Assembly (NCBI GenBank): GCA_937924505.1
Contig: CALDSR010000041.1
Coordinates: forward strand, 62,001-126,000
Direction of reading: 5' to 3'
Source: an uncultured Granulosicoccus sp.
GTDB taxonomy: Bacteria; Pseudomonadota; Gammaproteobacteria; Granulosicoccales; Granulosicoccaceae
Length of the DNA stretch: 64,000 nt
The translations under genes and the position numbers were made by a program. Positions 48,985 to 58,102 of this stretch are shown here, piece by piece; the first letter of the stretch is position 1; every line of letters starts with the position of its first letter. A model generated the notes under the pieces. The model ran no database searches and was not told where the DNA came from. It saw only the letters and a list, made by a program, of their open reading frames with translations.

Positions 48985-49351
48985 AACCGTCCGCTTCGAA
49001 ACTACCATCAGATAAGAGATAACGGCTGTCAGCATCAAAAGGCTTGTATCGCAACAAGTCATCAGCGCTACCGCGACCAAACGCGGTCCGGAATATTGTC
49101 TGACGGTCACGAATATCCGAAAGCTCACCGATCATTGCCTTGTCAGTGGCAATAGTAATTTTTCGATAGCGCGATCGCTGTTCCAGTTCATTGATCCAAT
49201 TCTGCATCTGCGGAAATGTATCTTTCATCGAAAATGAGGTATCAACCACGACCAGCACAGTTGCCGGGTTGGACGAGAAATAGAAATGCGCACCGAGCCA
49301 AGCAACCGCATGCACAGCTATAAACAGCGCAAACACACGAATCCATTTCAT
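48959..49351 (-). CDS. Small membrane-anchored VWA-like protein
   Basis: The 130-residue product begins with a signal-anchor helix (WIRVFALFIAVHAVAWLGAHF) and then a strand and metal site VLVVVDTSFSMKDTFPQM, the DxSxS of a VWA MIDAS. The remaining 75 residues are too few for a full VWA domain (about 180 residues), so it is a minimal or truncated form. It follows the 567-residue VWA lipoprotein gene by 4 bp, and its end overlaps the histidine-kinase gene. Function unknown. Confidence 0.7.
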   Translation of the reverse strand: MKWIRVFALFIAVHAVAWLGAHFYFSSNPATVLVVVDTSFSMKDTFPQMQNWINELEQRSRYRKITIATDKAMIGELSDIRDRQTIFRTAFGRGSADDLLRYKPFDADSRYLLSDGSFEADGFTLVRFDS

Positions 49352-49355
49352 CAGA

Positions 49356-51059
49356 CTACATTTCCGAATTCAAAAGGTTACCGATGCGGTAGGACGCCGA
49401 CTCTGCACTCGATGTTATATAGGCACCCTCGGCAAGACCGGATAACTGCTTGAGTTCATCAGACTGTACCTCGTAAGCAATGGAGTGAACCGGCATACCG
49501 GACCACTCAAGCGCCGCCTGCACATCATCGAGTGCCATGCCACGATTGCGCTCGCCATCAGACAGCACAAAGATCACCGGCTTGTGATCAGGGTGCGTCT
49601 CGAGAAACGTGTACAAGCGCGATGCAGCAACCATCACCGCATTATTCGTCGCGGTTCTACCACCTGTGCTCAATCGCTCCACAGCCCCGATAAACAGGGA
49701 TTTTTGCTGGACATCAAAATTGCTGACATCAAGATCGACGTTTACGGATTCACTGTATGTGACCAGACCAATCGCATTGTTGGAGCTGATCAAATCCGAT
49801 GACTCGATCAGTGCCTTCTTCAGATTCTTGATACGGGTACCGTCCATCGAACCCGAAATGTCAGCGACAAAAACCGCTGCCACAGGACGTCCACCCGACT
49901 TTTTTTCTTTCCACAATCCTTGTGCGCGAGCAATCGTGTCACCTTCCTCGATCGCATACGCAGGAGCGTAATCAGGATTTCCGGCGAAGCCGAAGCGCTT
50001 GACCACAGCTTGCTCTTGCTTGATAAATTCAGCAAACATCTCGAGCACTTCACGCTCAGCTGGATCAGCCTCTTCTGTCGCGTAAAGCGGACTGTCGTGA
50101 CGCACACCAAAGGGAATAAATTCATAGTCCTTCATACCCGTGACATTAACCCATGACTGATTCTCCATGACCATGGCATCCAGCACCCCACTGCCCTGCG
50201 CGGCATCACGCATCTGCAAGGTCGTTTGTGCAACAAACGGCACGCCGGTCTGAAACGCTTCGAAGGCACTGGCAACATCGGGGGAAAGCATGTCCGCCTC
50301 ATTGCCATCGGCAAAGGCGCTGAGAATGGTCAAGAGGAAATTAAGACCCGTGCTTGATTGGTAGGGATTGGTATAACCCATGGCAAACTCACCATTGGTC
50401 ACATGGGTCAGAAGCTTTGCAACATCAAGCTTTCCGTTCGTTAGAATCACATCGCTCTTGGAGCGCTTGACGACGATTCCCGCCGTATTCGGTGCGGTCA
50501 CCTCACTGATGACATCGAGTTGTACACCATCAGCTTCGAGCATCTTGGCCCACAAGGCATTGCTCGGCGAAAATGCATCAGGGATGTACTGACCCGCCAG
50601 CATGAATTGCGTACCAAGACCCGATGCTATCTTGCGAATAGAGACAGCAGCCTCTTTGCCATTGGACAATTGCTGCCGGGAGTTGTTGAACGCCTCAGCC
50701 AGATCATTGTAAAAGCCATCTCGCCCCTGGCCCGCTTTTTCTGATGACGTGAAAATTTCTACCGATTCAACCCGCGAACTGTCGCGGCGACCTACTCCGA
50801 TCGGATATTCGTCAAGGCTCGGCAACAAGGACAACAGGTTGGTATTGGTCAGACTGATATTGGCGCGAACCTGATTTTCCTTGAAACTCGGTCGAATATC
50901 CTTGTCAACCGTAGACAGTATGAATTCGCGAGCCGATTCCGGGTTGTCTATACGGCTGCCACATGCCGAGATCAGAACCAATATTGCGCCCAGCGACGCA
51001 ATCAGCGCGTAAGGGGCCAAAGGCTTTCGTCGATTCCCTGGTAAAGACAAACGTGTCAT
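49356..51059 (-). CDS. Lipoprotein with substrate-binding-like and VWA domains
   Basis: The 567-residue product has a lipoprotein signal (LVLISACGS, Cys near 33). Residues of about 60-370 resemble a periplasmic solute-binding fold (AMVMENQSWVNVTGM, SPLYATEEADPAEREVLEMF). The C-terminal part (about 390-560) is a VWA domain with a complete-looking MIDAS: DISGSMDG, then Thr in STGGRTATNN and Asp in VLSDGERNRGM. Metal-dependent protein binding at the envelope is likely, but the partner is unknown. It lies between a membrane coiled-coil gene 14 bp upstream and the small VWA gene 4 bp downstream. Confidence 0.82.
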   Translation of the reverse strand: MTRLSLPGNRRKPLAPYALIASLGAILVLISACGSRIDNPESAREFILSTVDKDIRPSFKENQVRANISLTNTNLLSLLPSLDEYPIGVGRRDSSRVESVEIFTSSEKAGQGRDGFYNDLAEAFNNSRQQLSNGKEAAVSIRKIASGLGTQFMLAGQYIPDAFSPSNALWAKMLEADGVQLDVISEVTAPNTAGIVVKRSKSDVILTNGKLDVAKLLTHVTNGEFAMGYTNPYQSSTGLNFLLTILSAFADGNEADMLSPDVASAFEAFQTGVPFVAQTTLQMRDAAQGSGVLDAMVMENQSWVNVTGMKDYEFIPFGVRHDSPLYATEEADPAEREVLEMFAEFIKQEQAVVKRFGFAGNPDYAPAYAIEEGDTIARAQGLWKEKKSGGRPVAAVFVADISGSMDGTRIKNLKKALIESSDLISSNNAIGLVTYSESVNVDLDVSNFDVQQKSLFIGAVERLSTGGRTATNNAVMVAASRLYTFLETHPDHKPVIFVLSDGERNRGMALDDVQAALEWSGMPVHSIAYEVQSDELKQLSGLAEGAYITSSAESASYRIGNLLNSEM

Positions 51060-51073
51060 GACTGATGTGTCCG

Positions 51074-52132
51074 TTATTTTCCGGTGTTACTGGCGATTTC
51101 TGCAAGACTGACCAGACGTGCCAAGGTATCCAGTCGATCGTAATCACTGACCGTACGAATGTTGGCGACCTCAACCGCCGTATCCGTCAATGCATCAAGC
51201 AGCTGCTGACTATCATTCAGTAATGTCGTCATGCGTTTCTGTTGGTCCGCCTCAAGACTGGCAAGTTTCGCCTGACGTTCATCGGAAATCGGTGCTGCAG
51301 TAAGCGACTTTGCTGGCGTCGCCGGTGGCGGCACTGCTGGCATCATATCTTCCGCCAGCGACTTGCGAGAGTCGCGGCGACTCTCCCGCGCTTTGCGATC
51401 TCGCCGCCGGTCAAAACGCCCGGTGTCGTCTGTATCGTCATGATCCGTATCGTCGTGATCCGTATCATCGTGCGACGCATTGCCGTCTTCATCAAAACGG
51501 GATGGGGAAAAACGATCACGCGAACTCAGATTATCAGGACGTCTACCAGAGTCAACGGCTTGCGCCTCAGTGTTATGGTGGCGTGAAATGGACGAAAGGC
51601 TATGCTGCGTTGCTATCACGTCATTCAGGTTATGAATGACCTGTTGCTGAACCCGCCGAGCCGCGGACAGATAGGCTAGCGGACTCCTGGTCTTGCCACG
51701 AAAGCGCGTCTCGACAACGGCATGGTAATCATCCAGCAATTGGCGAAGAGCATCTACTTGCCGCACCCCTTCCGGGACTGCTAGCCGATCGAGCTGCGAG
51801 CGCACACTGACAAGCTCGGCCTGCATTTCAAAATGTTCTTTTTCTTCACGTTGTTCAAGCCATTCGATTTCATCAGCGCGGGTAAAGCCTCCCAGCCGAT
51901 ATAGCACGGGAACCGACAGCGCCGCCAGAAATGCCAGGGCAAAATAACCCATGAGCCACGGCCACGATGGCGCAAACCACCAGACAAAGGCGCCGAGCAA
52001 AAGCAGAGACAGGCCGCAGGCGACAAGAGCCGTATTGCGCATCTCACTGTTGAGGCCACTGAATATGATGTGATTGGTCTCGTTGTAAAGGGTTAGCCCA
52101 TACCCACAGAGTAGTGCCTGTTGCCGCGCCAT
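51074..52132 (-). CDS. Membrane protein with acidic repeat and coiled coil, XpaC-like architecture
   Basis: The 352-residue product has two closely spaced membrane helices (about 32-52 and 53-77), a predicted coiled coil (WLEQREEKEHFEMQAELVSV), a low-complexity middle with three DHDDT units and many Arg/Lys, and a C-terminal helical segment EADQQKRMTTLLNDSQQLLDAL. The layout recalls XpaC-type proteins, which occur near TelA and VWA genes in other bacteria, but I cannot confirm homology. It leads the three-gene VWA operon. A start at 52042 is an alternative. Confidence 0.55.
   Translation of the reverse strand: MARQQALLCGYGLTLYNETNHIIFSGLNSEMRNTALVACGLSLLLLGAFVWWFAPSWPWLMGYFALAFLAALSVPVLYRLGGFTRADEIEWLEQREEKEHFEMQAELVSVRSQLDRLAVPEGVRQVDALRQLLDDYHAVVETRFRGKTRSPLAYLSAARRVQQQVIHNLNDVIATQHSLSSISRHHNTEAQAVDSGRRPDNLSSRDRFSPSRFDEDGNASHDDTDHDDTDHDDTDDTGRFDRRRDRKARESRRDSRKSLAEDMMPAVPPPATPAKSLTAAPISDERQAKLASLEADQQKRMTTLLNDSQQLLDALTDTAVEVANIRTVSDYDRLDTLARLVSLAEIASNTGK
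51431..51475 (-). repeat. Three 15-bp in-frame tandem repeats (DHDDT)
   Basis: Units at 51431, 51446 and 51461 differ at a few positions and encode Asp/His-rich DHDDT. As a multiple of three the array can vary in number without a frameshift. Confidence 0.75.
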
Positions 52133-52455
52133 TCAATACTCGGGCGCGCTTTCCGACACCAGGGTAGCCAGCATTATGCCGAGTATTTCTTCAACGAAAC
52201 CGATTCCATGAATTCAGACTCTCTGGCCGCGGAACCGGTGGCCAACCCGCAAGCGTCGAAACAGAGTTTGTTGTCGGTCTCGGCCCGGACATCAAACTTG
52301 GCTGCCGGGATATCAGCATCGATGATGTCAGGGCCGTCGCCATATGGATCGCTCCAGGTTTTGAAATCGGTGGTACCGGTCCTGGTGTAATCCCAGTGTC
52401 GATCAGCGATGCGCTCGTCACCGACGTCGCAACATCGGAGGCATCAGCATTACCC
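52133..52455. other. 323-bp gap without a recognised gene; possible coding remnant
   Basis: No supportable gene with a start codon lies here. On the plus strand a frame open from about 52168 to the TAG near 52526 reads like globular protein in parts (EFVVGLGPDIKLGCRDISID), but it has no ATG or nearby GTG start and I do not recognise it. It may be a decayed gene fragment or chance. No promoter-like pair stands out for the operon at 52132. Confidence 0.3.
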
Positions 52456-53733
52456 TCAAAGACGAAAACGTCTAGGGTTGCCAGGCATTTGGTAACGCTC
52501 GAGAAGTCGGCTCCACAGCCTTCGTAGCACGAGACTAACCGCTCTCGACTCTGCGACCAGATAATTGGATAAACGAGGTATAAAACCCGATAGCGACGCA
52601 TCAAAGCGCAGTGAGGGCTGGCGGCCACCCGTAACCATCATGCCCAGGTCCGCTGTAACCGCAGAAGCGGCGTGCACCACGGCAACCCCCATTAACAGCG
52701 ACAGAATGGGAGCGATGACGAACCAAATGAGATAAGCGCCACCGGTATTCATGCCGAACAGTGGTGCCCACATCGCCTCGTAGACAACGTTAAGCAGGAG
52801 TTGATGACTACAGAAGGTCGTGAACACATAGGGTGCGAGGCGATGAGCCCAGTTAAAGCTTTTGGATCCAAACATAACGGGTATCAATGTCCAGATTGCA
52901 AGCGAACCAAACAGCCTGCATAGCGGGTAAAGAATCATCTCGCGAAGATCAACACCAACACTTGCCAACGTCATTTCCAATGAAGTCAATTGATTACCGT
53001 TGGCCATCATGATAAGCATTGTCATCAGAACCGTTGATCCAAGCCACAAACGCCAATGATGATCGGCGGCATCAAGCGGTGCATTACGCAGTGCCAGATA
53101 CAGACCGATTGAAAAGGCAAACAATACCAATGGCCTTAGCACGATTACAGCTTGATGCTGATGCAAGACAAGATACAAGCCCCCCACTAGCGACAGCAAC
53201 AGCATGGGAGATCGACGCAGGCCAATGACCAACAGCGGCGATAACAGAATGCATACAAACAGATCGCGCAAAAATGCGAGGTGCATTGTCGCGCCAAGCG
53301 GGATATCGGTCAGAAAAAAAAGTATGTTGAGATGTTCCAGCACTGTCGACGCATCATCAATAAATGTCATACGCCAAGCGGAGGCAATACTGTAAACCGT
53401 ATAGCTTGCAAGACTCCAGATAAACATCGGAACCAGAATTGATCTGACTCGCCGTTTGTACAGTGTGCCTATGGGATAGCACTTCCCCAGCAGAACCTTG
53501 GCGGTCAGATACCCGGAAACAACACTTAGCAAACTGGCACCTGCCCTGCCAGGCCCCTCAATGAATAGCCCTTGTACGAGACTCGTGATATCCGGCCATG
53601 CCATGGCATGCAGAACTCGTTCGGCCTGACCATCTGGCACATGGACATAAATCATGCACAGCACGGCAACCAGGCGCGTCATGGCAACTCGATCGCAGAA
53701 CTCTTTTTCGGTATGTGACAACGTTACAGCCAT
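52456..53733 (-). CDS. Acyltransferase-3 family membrane protein
   Basis: This 425-residue inner-membrane protein has about ten hydrophobic helices. The N-terminal segment AMTRLVAVLCMIYVHVPDG holds the His and Asp typical of acyltransferase-3 proteins, which add acetyl or succinyl groups to sugars (OpgC, OafA type). An internal helical array follows, and the C-terminus is polar (VLRRLWSRLLERYQMPG). Neighbours do not suggest a substrate. It stands alone, its upstream region facing the J-domain-like gene. Confidence 0.82.
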   Translation of the reverse strand: MAVTLSHTEKEFCDRVAMTRLVAVLCMIYVHVPDGQAERVLHAMAWPDITSLVQGLFIEGPGRAGASLLSVVSGYLTAKVLLGKCYPIGTLYKRRVRSILVPMFIWSLASYTVYSIASAWRMTFIDDASTVLEHLNILFFLTDIPLGATMHLAFLRDLFVCILLSPLLVIGLRRSPMLLLSLVGGLYLVLHQHQAVIVLRPLVLFAFSIGLYLALRNAPLDAADHHWRLWLGSTVLMTMLIMMANGNQLTSLEMTLASVGVDLREMILYPLCRLFGSLAIWTLIPVMFGSKSFNWAHRLAPYVFTTFCSHQLLLNVVYEAMWAPLFGMNTGGAYLIWFVIAPILSLLMGVAVVHAASAVTADLGMMVTGGRQPSLRFDASLSGFIPRLSNYLVAESRAVSLVLRRLWSRLLERYQMPGNPRRFRL

Positions 53734-53999
53734 ACCAATAACATCGACTTGTTGGATTGCTCAAGAGGATAGTAGGCAGTCAAACTGAATTCATGATGAA
53801 ACCGCACGTGAGGCACCGGACATGTTACACGCCACATCCTTGACTGATTAATGACACGCCACAGACGTCAATGTTCTGAGAGACGTTTTTACAATTCGTC
53901 ATGAATAGAGGCTGAACAACTTGCCGACATCGCCACATCGTCATGGCAGATCTCTGATAAGGTGATCGTGATAGATTTTCAGTTTCATACATCTGAACC

Positions 54000-55208
54000 A
54001 TGCCATCCGATAATCCGTCATTGCATAGGGCAAGCACGTTGACCCTCACCGGAAAGTCCACAACAAGTGGTAGCCGATCGCGTGCACGTTATTTACGTCT
54101 GTGGGACGCAATACGGAAAACTCGAAGCGCACTCCTCGACTGGCAATCTGGTGTGGATCGCATCATGGCGAATTTCAATGTCCAGATTCGTCCGCGCGAA
54201 ACAAAGCTGACACAGGAAGTTCAATTAGTGACCAAAGCGCTTATCCGGCATGCCGAGTACACCTTGCTGGATAATGGTCAGGCGGCAACGCTGCATTTGT
54301 GGATAATCGACAATCTGGAATCACTCGCGCATCACCCATTCGCTGACAAGATCACCACCAACGAATTGCAACAACGCTGGCAACAATTTGTACACTCGGA
54401 CAAAGCTCGGTCTGAAACAGAAAACATGAGTGCTTCAAGCTCGGCTGACATACCGAAGTTTGATCCCGATGAGGAACTGGAAGACGATGACATTGTCTTC
54501 AATTTCAGCTCAAGCTATGAGTCGCCATCTCATCAGCGCCATGGAGATCGCAAACAATCCAAAGCGCAACAAACTGAAGATATTTTTGGTCACAACGAGT
54601 GCGCAGGCTCACACAATCACGCTGACAACGACCATCAAGATCACGACGACACGAGTTCCTCTAAAGCATCGGAGCACACCGGTAGTACCGTTGAGCGCGT
54701 ATTTGGTGATGTGCTATCGATTGATCAACTGTTCCGGCCGTTGGCAAGAGCCCTACATCCAGACCGAGAGCAAGATGAAAAACGCAAAGCCGAAAAACAC
54801 GCACTAATGAGCGAATGTCTTTTAGCGCGGGAGAACAATGACATCGACAGCCTGCTGTCTTTGTATATCGAACATATCGGCGACTTACCCAAGGGAATAC
54901 TTGCCGACAGCCACGAAAAATTGATCAAATTGCTTGAGCGCCAGCTTAAATCAGAACAATGGAAACTCAGACAAGCACGATTCAATAGTGGATTCGAACG
55001 AATGTTGCTTGATCGGTATCAACGCGACGATACCACAGCAGAACAATACGCATTCGGCCAGCATGCCGCATCCCTGGACGCAGAAATTCAGCGACTATCA
55101 GAGCAATATAAACTCATCAAGAGTGACTCCGGATTGCTGTCAGCGCTGCAGGATCGCAAGCTTATCGAACAGGATCGAATTGCGATCAGTCGTCTGACCG
55201 GTGCTTGA
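54000..55208 (+). CDS. Divergent J-domain (DnaJ-like) protein
   Basis: The 402-residue product carries a J-domain-like core near residues 240-290: QLFRPLARALHPDREQDEKR keeps the HPD (253-255) that stimulates Hsp70 ATPase. The helix I segment is weak. An N-terminal helical domain (about 30-130) and a His/Asp/Ser-rich linker (about 135-230) precede it; a long coiled-coil C-terminus follows. Similar proteins, with HPDRE followed by a helix ending near LLxLY/LQ, are known in other gammaproteobacteria without a clear function. It is convergent with pqiC, 9 bp apart. Confidence 0.7.
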   Translation: MPSDNPSLHRASTLTLTGKSTTSGSRSRARYLRLWDAIRKTRSALLDWQSGVDRIMANFNVQIRPRETKLTQEVQLVTKALIRHAEYTLLDNGQAATLHLWIIDNLESLAHHPFADKITTNELQQRWQQFVHSDKARSETENMSASSSADIPKFDPDEELEDDDIVFNFSSSYESPSHQRHGDRKQSKAQQTEDIFGHNECAGSHNHADNDHQDHDDTSSSKASEHTGSTVERVFGDVLSIDQLFRPLARALHPDREQDEKRKAEKHALMSECLLARENNDIDSLLSLYIEHIGDLPKGILADSHEKLIKLLERQLKSEQWKLRQARFNSGFERMLLDRYQRDDTTAEQYAFGQHAASLDAEIQRLSEQYKLIKSDSGLLSALQDRKLIEQDRIAISRLTGA

Positions 55209-55217
55209 AGGTTTTAC

Positions 55218-55838
55218 TCAGCTCTGTTCGGGGAGTAGAGCTTCGGCCACCATTCGTGCAATATCATTGACGGCCAGAGAGGTAGCAGCAAAATATTGCG
55301 GATACTCTCTACCCTGCCCGTAATACACAAACTGGAATGGCAATACATCGAGCAGCGTTCGTCCATCACCCGATATCAATTGAATGTGTCCCGCCATGTC
55401 TATCCCACCAAGCGGTTCGCGCAAAAAGCGGTCAAACGTAACTTCAACACGGGCCATTGGGTCGTAACCGCGTGGCCAGGGTTCAATTAACACAGTGGAG
55501 CCCGCATGAAATCGTAAGCGATCAGCCAGTACGCGCGTTATCGCCTCATCAGGTGACTCCGCCCACCGATGATCGTCACTTAAAGAAACTATACCGTTTT
55601 TGCTGCGACTGGCGATTCGTTCATCCTTGACGTACCCCGGGAGGTTGACCACAGCGAGTCCAAGAGCTGCGATTTCCAGTGGAACCGCATCAAGCGGATC
55701 TTCGACCAATGGCTCCAGCAAATAGAGCTTTGGCGGAGGTCCACTGAAGCACGCTGTCAGCACGACACTCACGAGTATCATGCACAGCACCGCAAGCGGC
55801 GACGAGTGACGCCCTCTACCGACCGGTGAAAACAGCAT
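55218..55838 (-). CDS. pqiC: PqiC-like outer membrane lipoprotein
   Basis: PqiC is the outer-membrane-anchored lipoprotein that receives the PqiB tube in an envelope lipid-transport system. From the ATG at 55838 the product has 206 residues, with lipobox VVLTACFSGPPPKLYLLEP and typical ABC-auxiliary features (SGDGRTLLDVLPFQFVYY). The start overlaps the pqiB end by 23 bases. It is the last gene of the pqi operon. Confidence 0.85.
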   Translation of the reverse strand: MLFSPVGRGRHSSPLAVLCMILVSVVLTACFSGPPPKLYLLEPLVEDPLDAVPLEIAALGLAVVNLPGYVKDERIASRSKNGIVSLSDDHRWAESPDEAITRVLADRLRFHAGSTVLIEPWPRGYDPMARVEVTFDRFLREPLGGIDMAGHIQLISGDGRTLLDVLPFQFVYYGQGREYPQYFAATSLAVNDIARMVAEALLPEQS

Positions 55839-57492
55839 TGGGGTTTTCTTCCAGTAGTGCGGCAAAGGAAGCGATGGATTTCGCTGCCTGCTTGAGCTCA
55901 CGAACAGTAGCAGAGAGTTCAATATAAATTTCAGAATCTGGTGTCATACCCTCAAGAACTTCGTTGGCATTTTGCGACGCCGAAGTCAGTGCCGCTAACA
56001 TGGTCGGTAAATCTTCACTCGCTTGCTCCATGCGGGTTATCGCTCGGCCAATTGATTCCAGCGATGCCGAAACTTGCTCTGGCATGCCGGATACAGCAGG
56101 ATCGTTGATCAGTCCACGGGTATCATTGAGCAGACCAGTCGCAGCGGCAACCAGACTGGATAGCGGCAGCTCGGACAAATTCTTGACCAGAGTTTCGACG
56201 TCGGCTGTCACGCCATCGATATCTGAATCAACCGTCGGCAATGTCGGATACGGCTCGGTGGTCGCATCGATTTCCGCCGCCGCGGCTTCAGGCATATCAA
56301 CCAGTTTCACGATCAATGAGCCGCTCAACAGATTACCGCTGGCAAGTTGGACTCTTAATCCATTTTCAATAAATCTTACCAGCGTCTTATTAAGTCTTTC
56401 GGGTGTGACATCCAGCATGCCGAGACGACGAGGCTGGAACTGCAACGTAGCAATAGCGGTGGATTCGTCACCAGGAGTCCTTGGCAATCTGGCGTTGACT
56501 TCAATAACTCGCCCTACTCGCAAGCCATTGTATTCAATGATCGCATCAGGCCTGAGCCCTTTCACGCTGCCTTTGAACTCAGCAAGGTAACGAAAGCGCT
56601 CATCATCCTCCCCATCGAACAAACTGTCCTGTGCCGCAGCACGATTGTCAAATACCCGGAACTGTTTTTCATTCGCAGATACGGGCTTCATACCATCCAC
56701 ATCCACCGGATTCTCGAAGCCAATACCACCAATCAAAAATGCAACAACCGATTCCACGCGAACATAGGCACCGTCCACACCGATATTACTTTCTATACCC
56801 GACACTGAAAAAAAGCGCGTCGCCGGGAAAACGAACTTGTGATAAGGCGCTTCGATAAAAATATCGAACAGAACGTTTTTGGCGTCAGGTGACAATCGTC
56901 GTCGCTCTACTCGCCCCACATCAATCTGGCGATAGAGCACAGGCGATCCCACGTTGATGTAACCAGATTCTTCGGCGGTCAAGGACAGGCGCAAGCCAGG
57001 TGTGCCACGTTTTGTCAATGGCGGTTCTGGCAAACCCAGGAAATCACTCCGGCGTTCACCGAGATTGTCATCCCAATCAACTTCAATATAGGATCCCGAC
57101 AGCAAAGTGCTCAGACCGGATATCTCAGTGGTATTGATTTCCGCATTGACAATCCAGAAGCGCGTATTGTCGTCAAGGTAACGAGATACTTGCGGGTCAA
57201 GCCGCGCTTCGACTATGACCGAGTTCAGATCCTCGCTTAGCCGAACTGCCTCAACCGTACCAACATCCACATCATTGCGACGAATGCGTGTTTCACCAGC
57301 TTTGACACCGCCAGCGTTATCAAACTGAATGCGAACCAATGGGCCGCGCCCGGAATATGCCTTCCAAAGGATCCACGCAGAGCAAACAATGGCCAACACT
57401 GGCAACAACCAGGCAAGCGATAGACGCGACGGGAAACTTCGCGACTTCTCGACACGCGCTTTTCGGGGTTCATGTGTTGCCACGTCAGCCAT
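55816..57492 (-). CDS. pqiB: MCE-family lipid transport protein PqiB
   Basis: PqiB is a membrane-anchored protein whose MCE domains form hexameric rings and, with a C-terminal helical needle, a periplasmic channel for phospholipids. The ATG at 57492 gives 558 residues. One membrane helix (about 27-44, LAWLLPVLAIVCSAWILW) is followed by three MCE domains: FDNAGGVKAGETRIRRNDVD, SGYINVGSPVLYRQIDVGRV and FKGSVKGLRPDAIIEYNGLRV. The C-terminal third is helical. Its start overlaps the pqiA end by 8 bases. Confidence 0.92.
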   Translation of the reverse strand: MADVATHEPRKARVEKSRSFPSRLSLAWLLPVLAIVCSAWILWKAYSGRGPLVRIQFDNAGGVKAGETRIRRNDVDVGTVEAVRLSEDLNSVIVEARLDPQVSRYLDDNTRFWIVNAEINTTEISGLSTLLSGSYIEVDWDDNLGERRSDFLGLPEPPLTKRGTPGLRLSLTAEESGYINVGSPVLYRQIDVGRVERRRLSPDAKNVLFDIFIEAPYHKFVFPATRFFSVSGIESNIGVDGAYVRVESVVAFLIGGIGFENPVDVDGMKPVSANEKQFRVFDNRAAAQDSLFDGEDDERFRYLAEFKGSVKGLRPDAIIEYNGLRVGRVIEVNARLPRTPGDESTAIATLQFQPRRLGMLDVTPERLNKTLVRFIENGLRVQLASGNLLSGSLIVKLVDMPEAAAAEIDATTEPYPTLPTVDSDIDGVTADVETLVKNLSELPLSSLVAAATGLLNDTRGLINDPAVSGMPEQVSASLESIGRAITRMEQASEDLPTMLAALTSASQNANEVLEGMTPDSEIYIELSATVRELKQAAKSIASFAALLEENPNAVFTGR

Positions 57493-58102
57493 GCCCCCAA
57501 AAGAGCCGCGGGTCGAGCGAACTGGCGGCAAACATGGTGAATATGACAGACAATGCAAATGAGCCGATTCCGATACCTGGCGTTATCGTGAGAATGGAAC
57601 CGAGTTGGATCAATGCTGCGAGCACAGCGACCACAAAAACATCAATCATCGACCAACGGCCAATAAATTCTGTCAGGGCATGTAGTCTGTGGCGCGTGTG
57701 AGATGACATAGGCCAGTTAAAATGCAGAGTCAGTGCCAACCCTCCGATCACCAGAAATTTCATTACCGGAATACAGATGCTAGCCACAAAGATGACCCCC
57801 GCGACAAAAATCGAACCGCTGTCATATAGCGCTATAATGCCACTTGCTATAGTGTCGGTGCGGGAGCCTGTCAGTGACTGAGTAGTCGTGATCGGGTTGA
57901 TATTGGCGGGTATGTAGCTTAAAACCCCAACAATCAGAAATGCCCAGACCCGCTGCAGACTGAGCGACCGGTGAACAATAACAGAAGACCCACATCGACG
58001 ACAGCGCTCAACAGTATTGATTTTGTGCAGTGCGCCACAGGTACGGCATCTAATTAATCCAGCGGCGCTGGCGCTCAGGCCGTGTGTTGAAGATATGTCC
58101 AC
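57485..58102 (-). CDS. PqiA-domain membrane protein, second
   Basis: A PqiA domain protein of 205 residues from the GTG at 58102, whose start lies within the last codons of the upstream pqiA-like gene. It has a zinc ribbon (CRTCGALH ... CRRCGS, Cys19, 22, 34, 37) and four membrane helices. In E. coli one PqiA has both ribbon/helix halves; here each half is a separate ORF overlapping by 28 bases. It precedes pqiB, overlapping by 8 bases. Confidence 0.85.
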   Translation of the reverse strand: MDISSTHGLSASAAGLIRCRTCGALHKINTVERCRRCGSSVIVHRSLSLQRVWAFLIVGVLSYIPANINPITTTQSLTGSRTDTIASGIIALYDSGSIFVAGVIFVASICIPVMKFLVIGGLALTLHFNWPMSSHTRHRLHALTEFIGRWSMIDVFVVAVLAALIQLGSILTITPGIGIGSFALSVIFTMFAASSLDPRLFWGHG

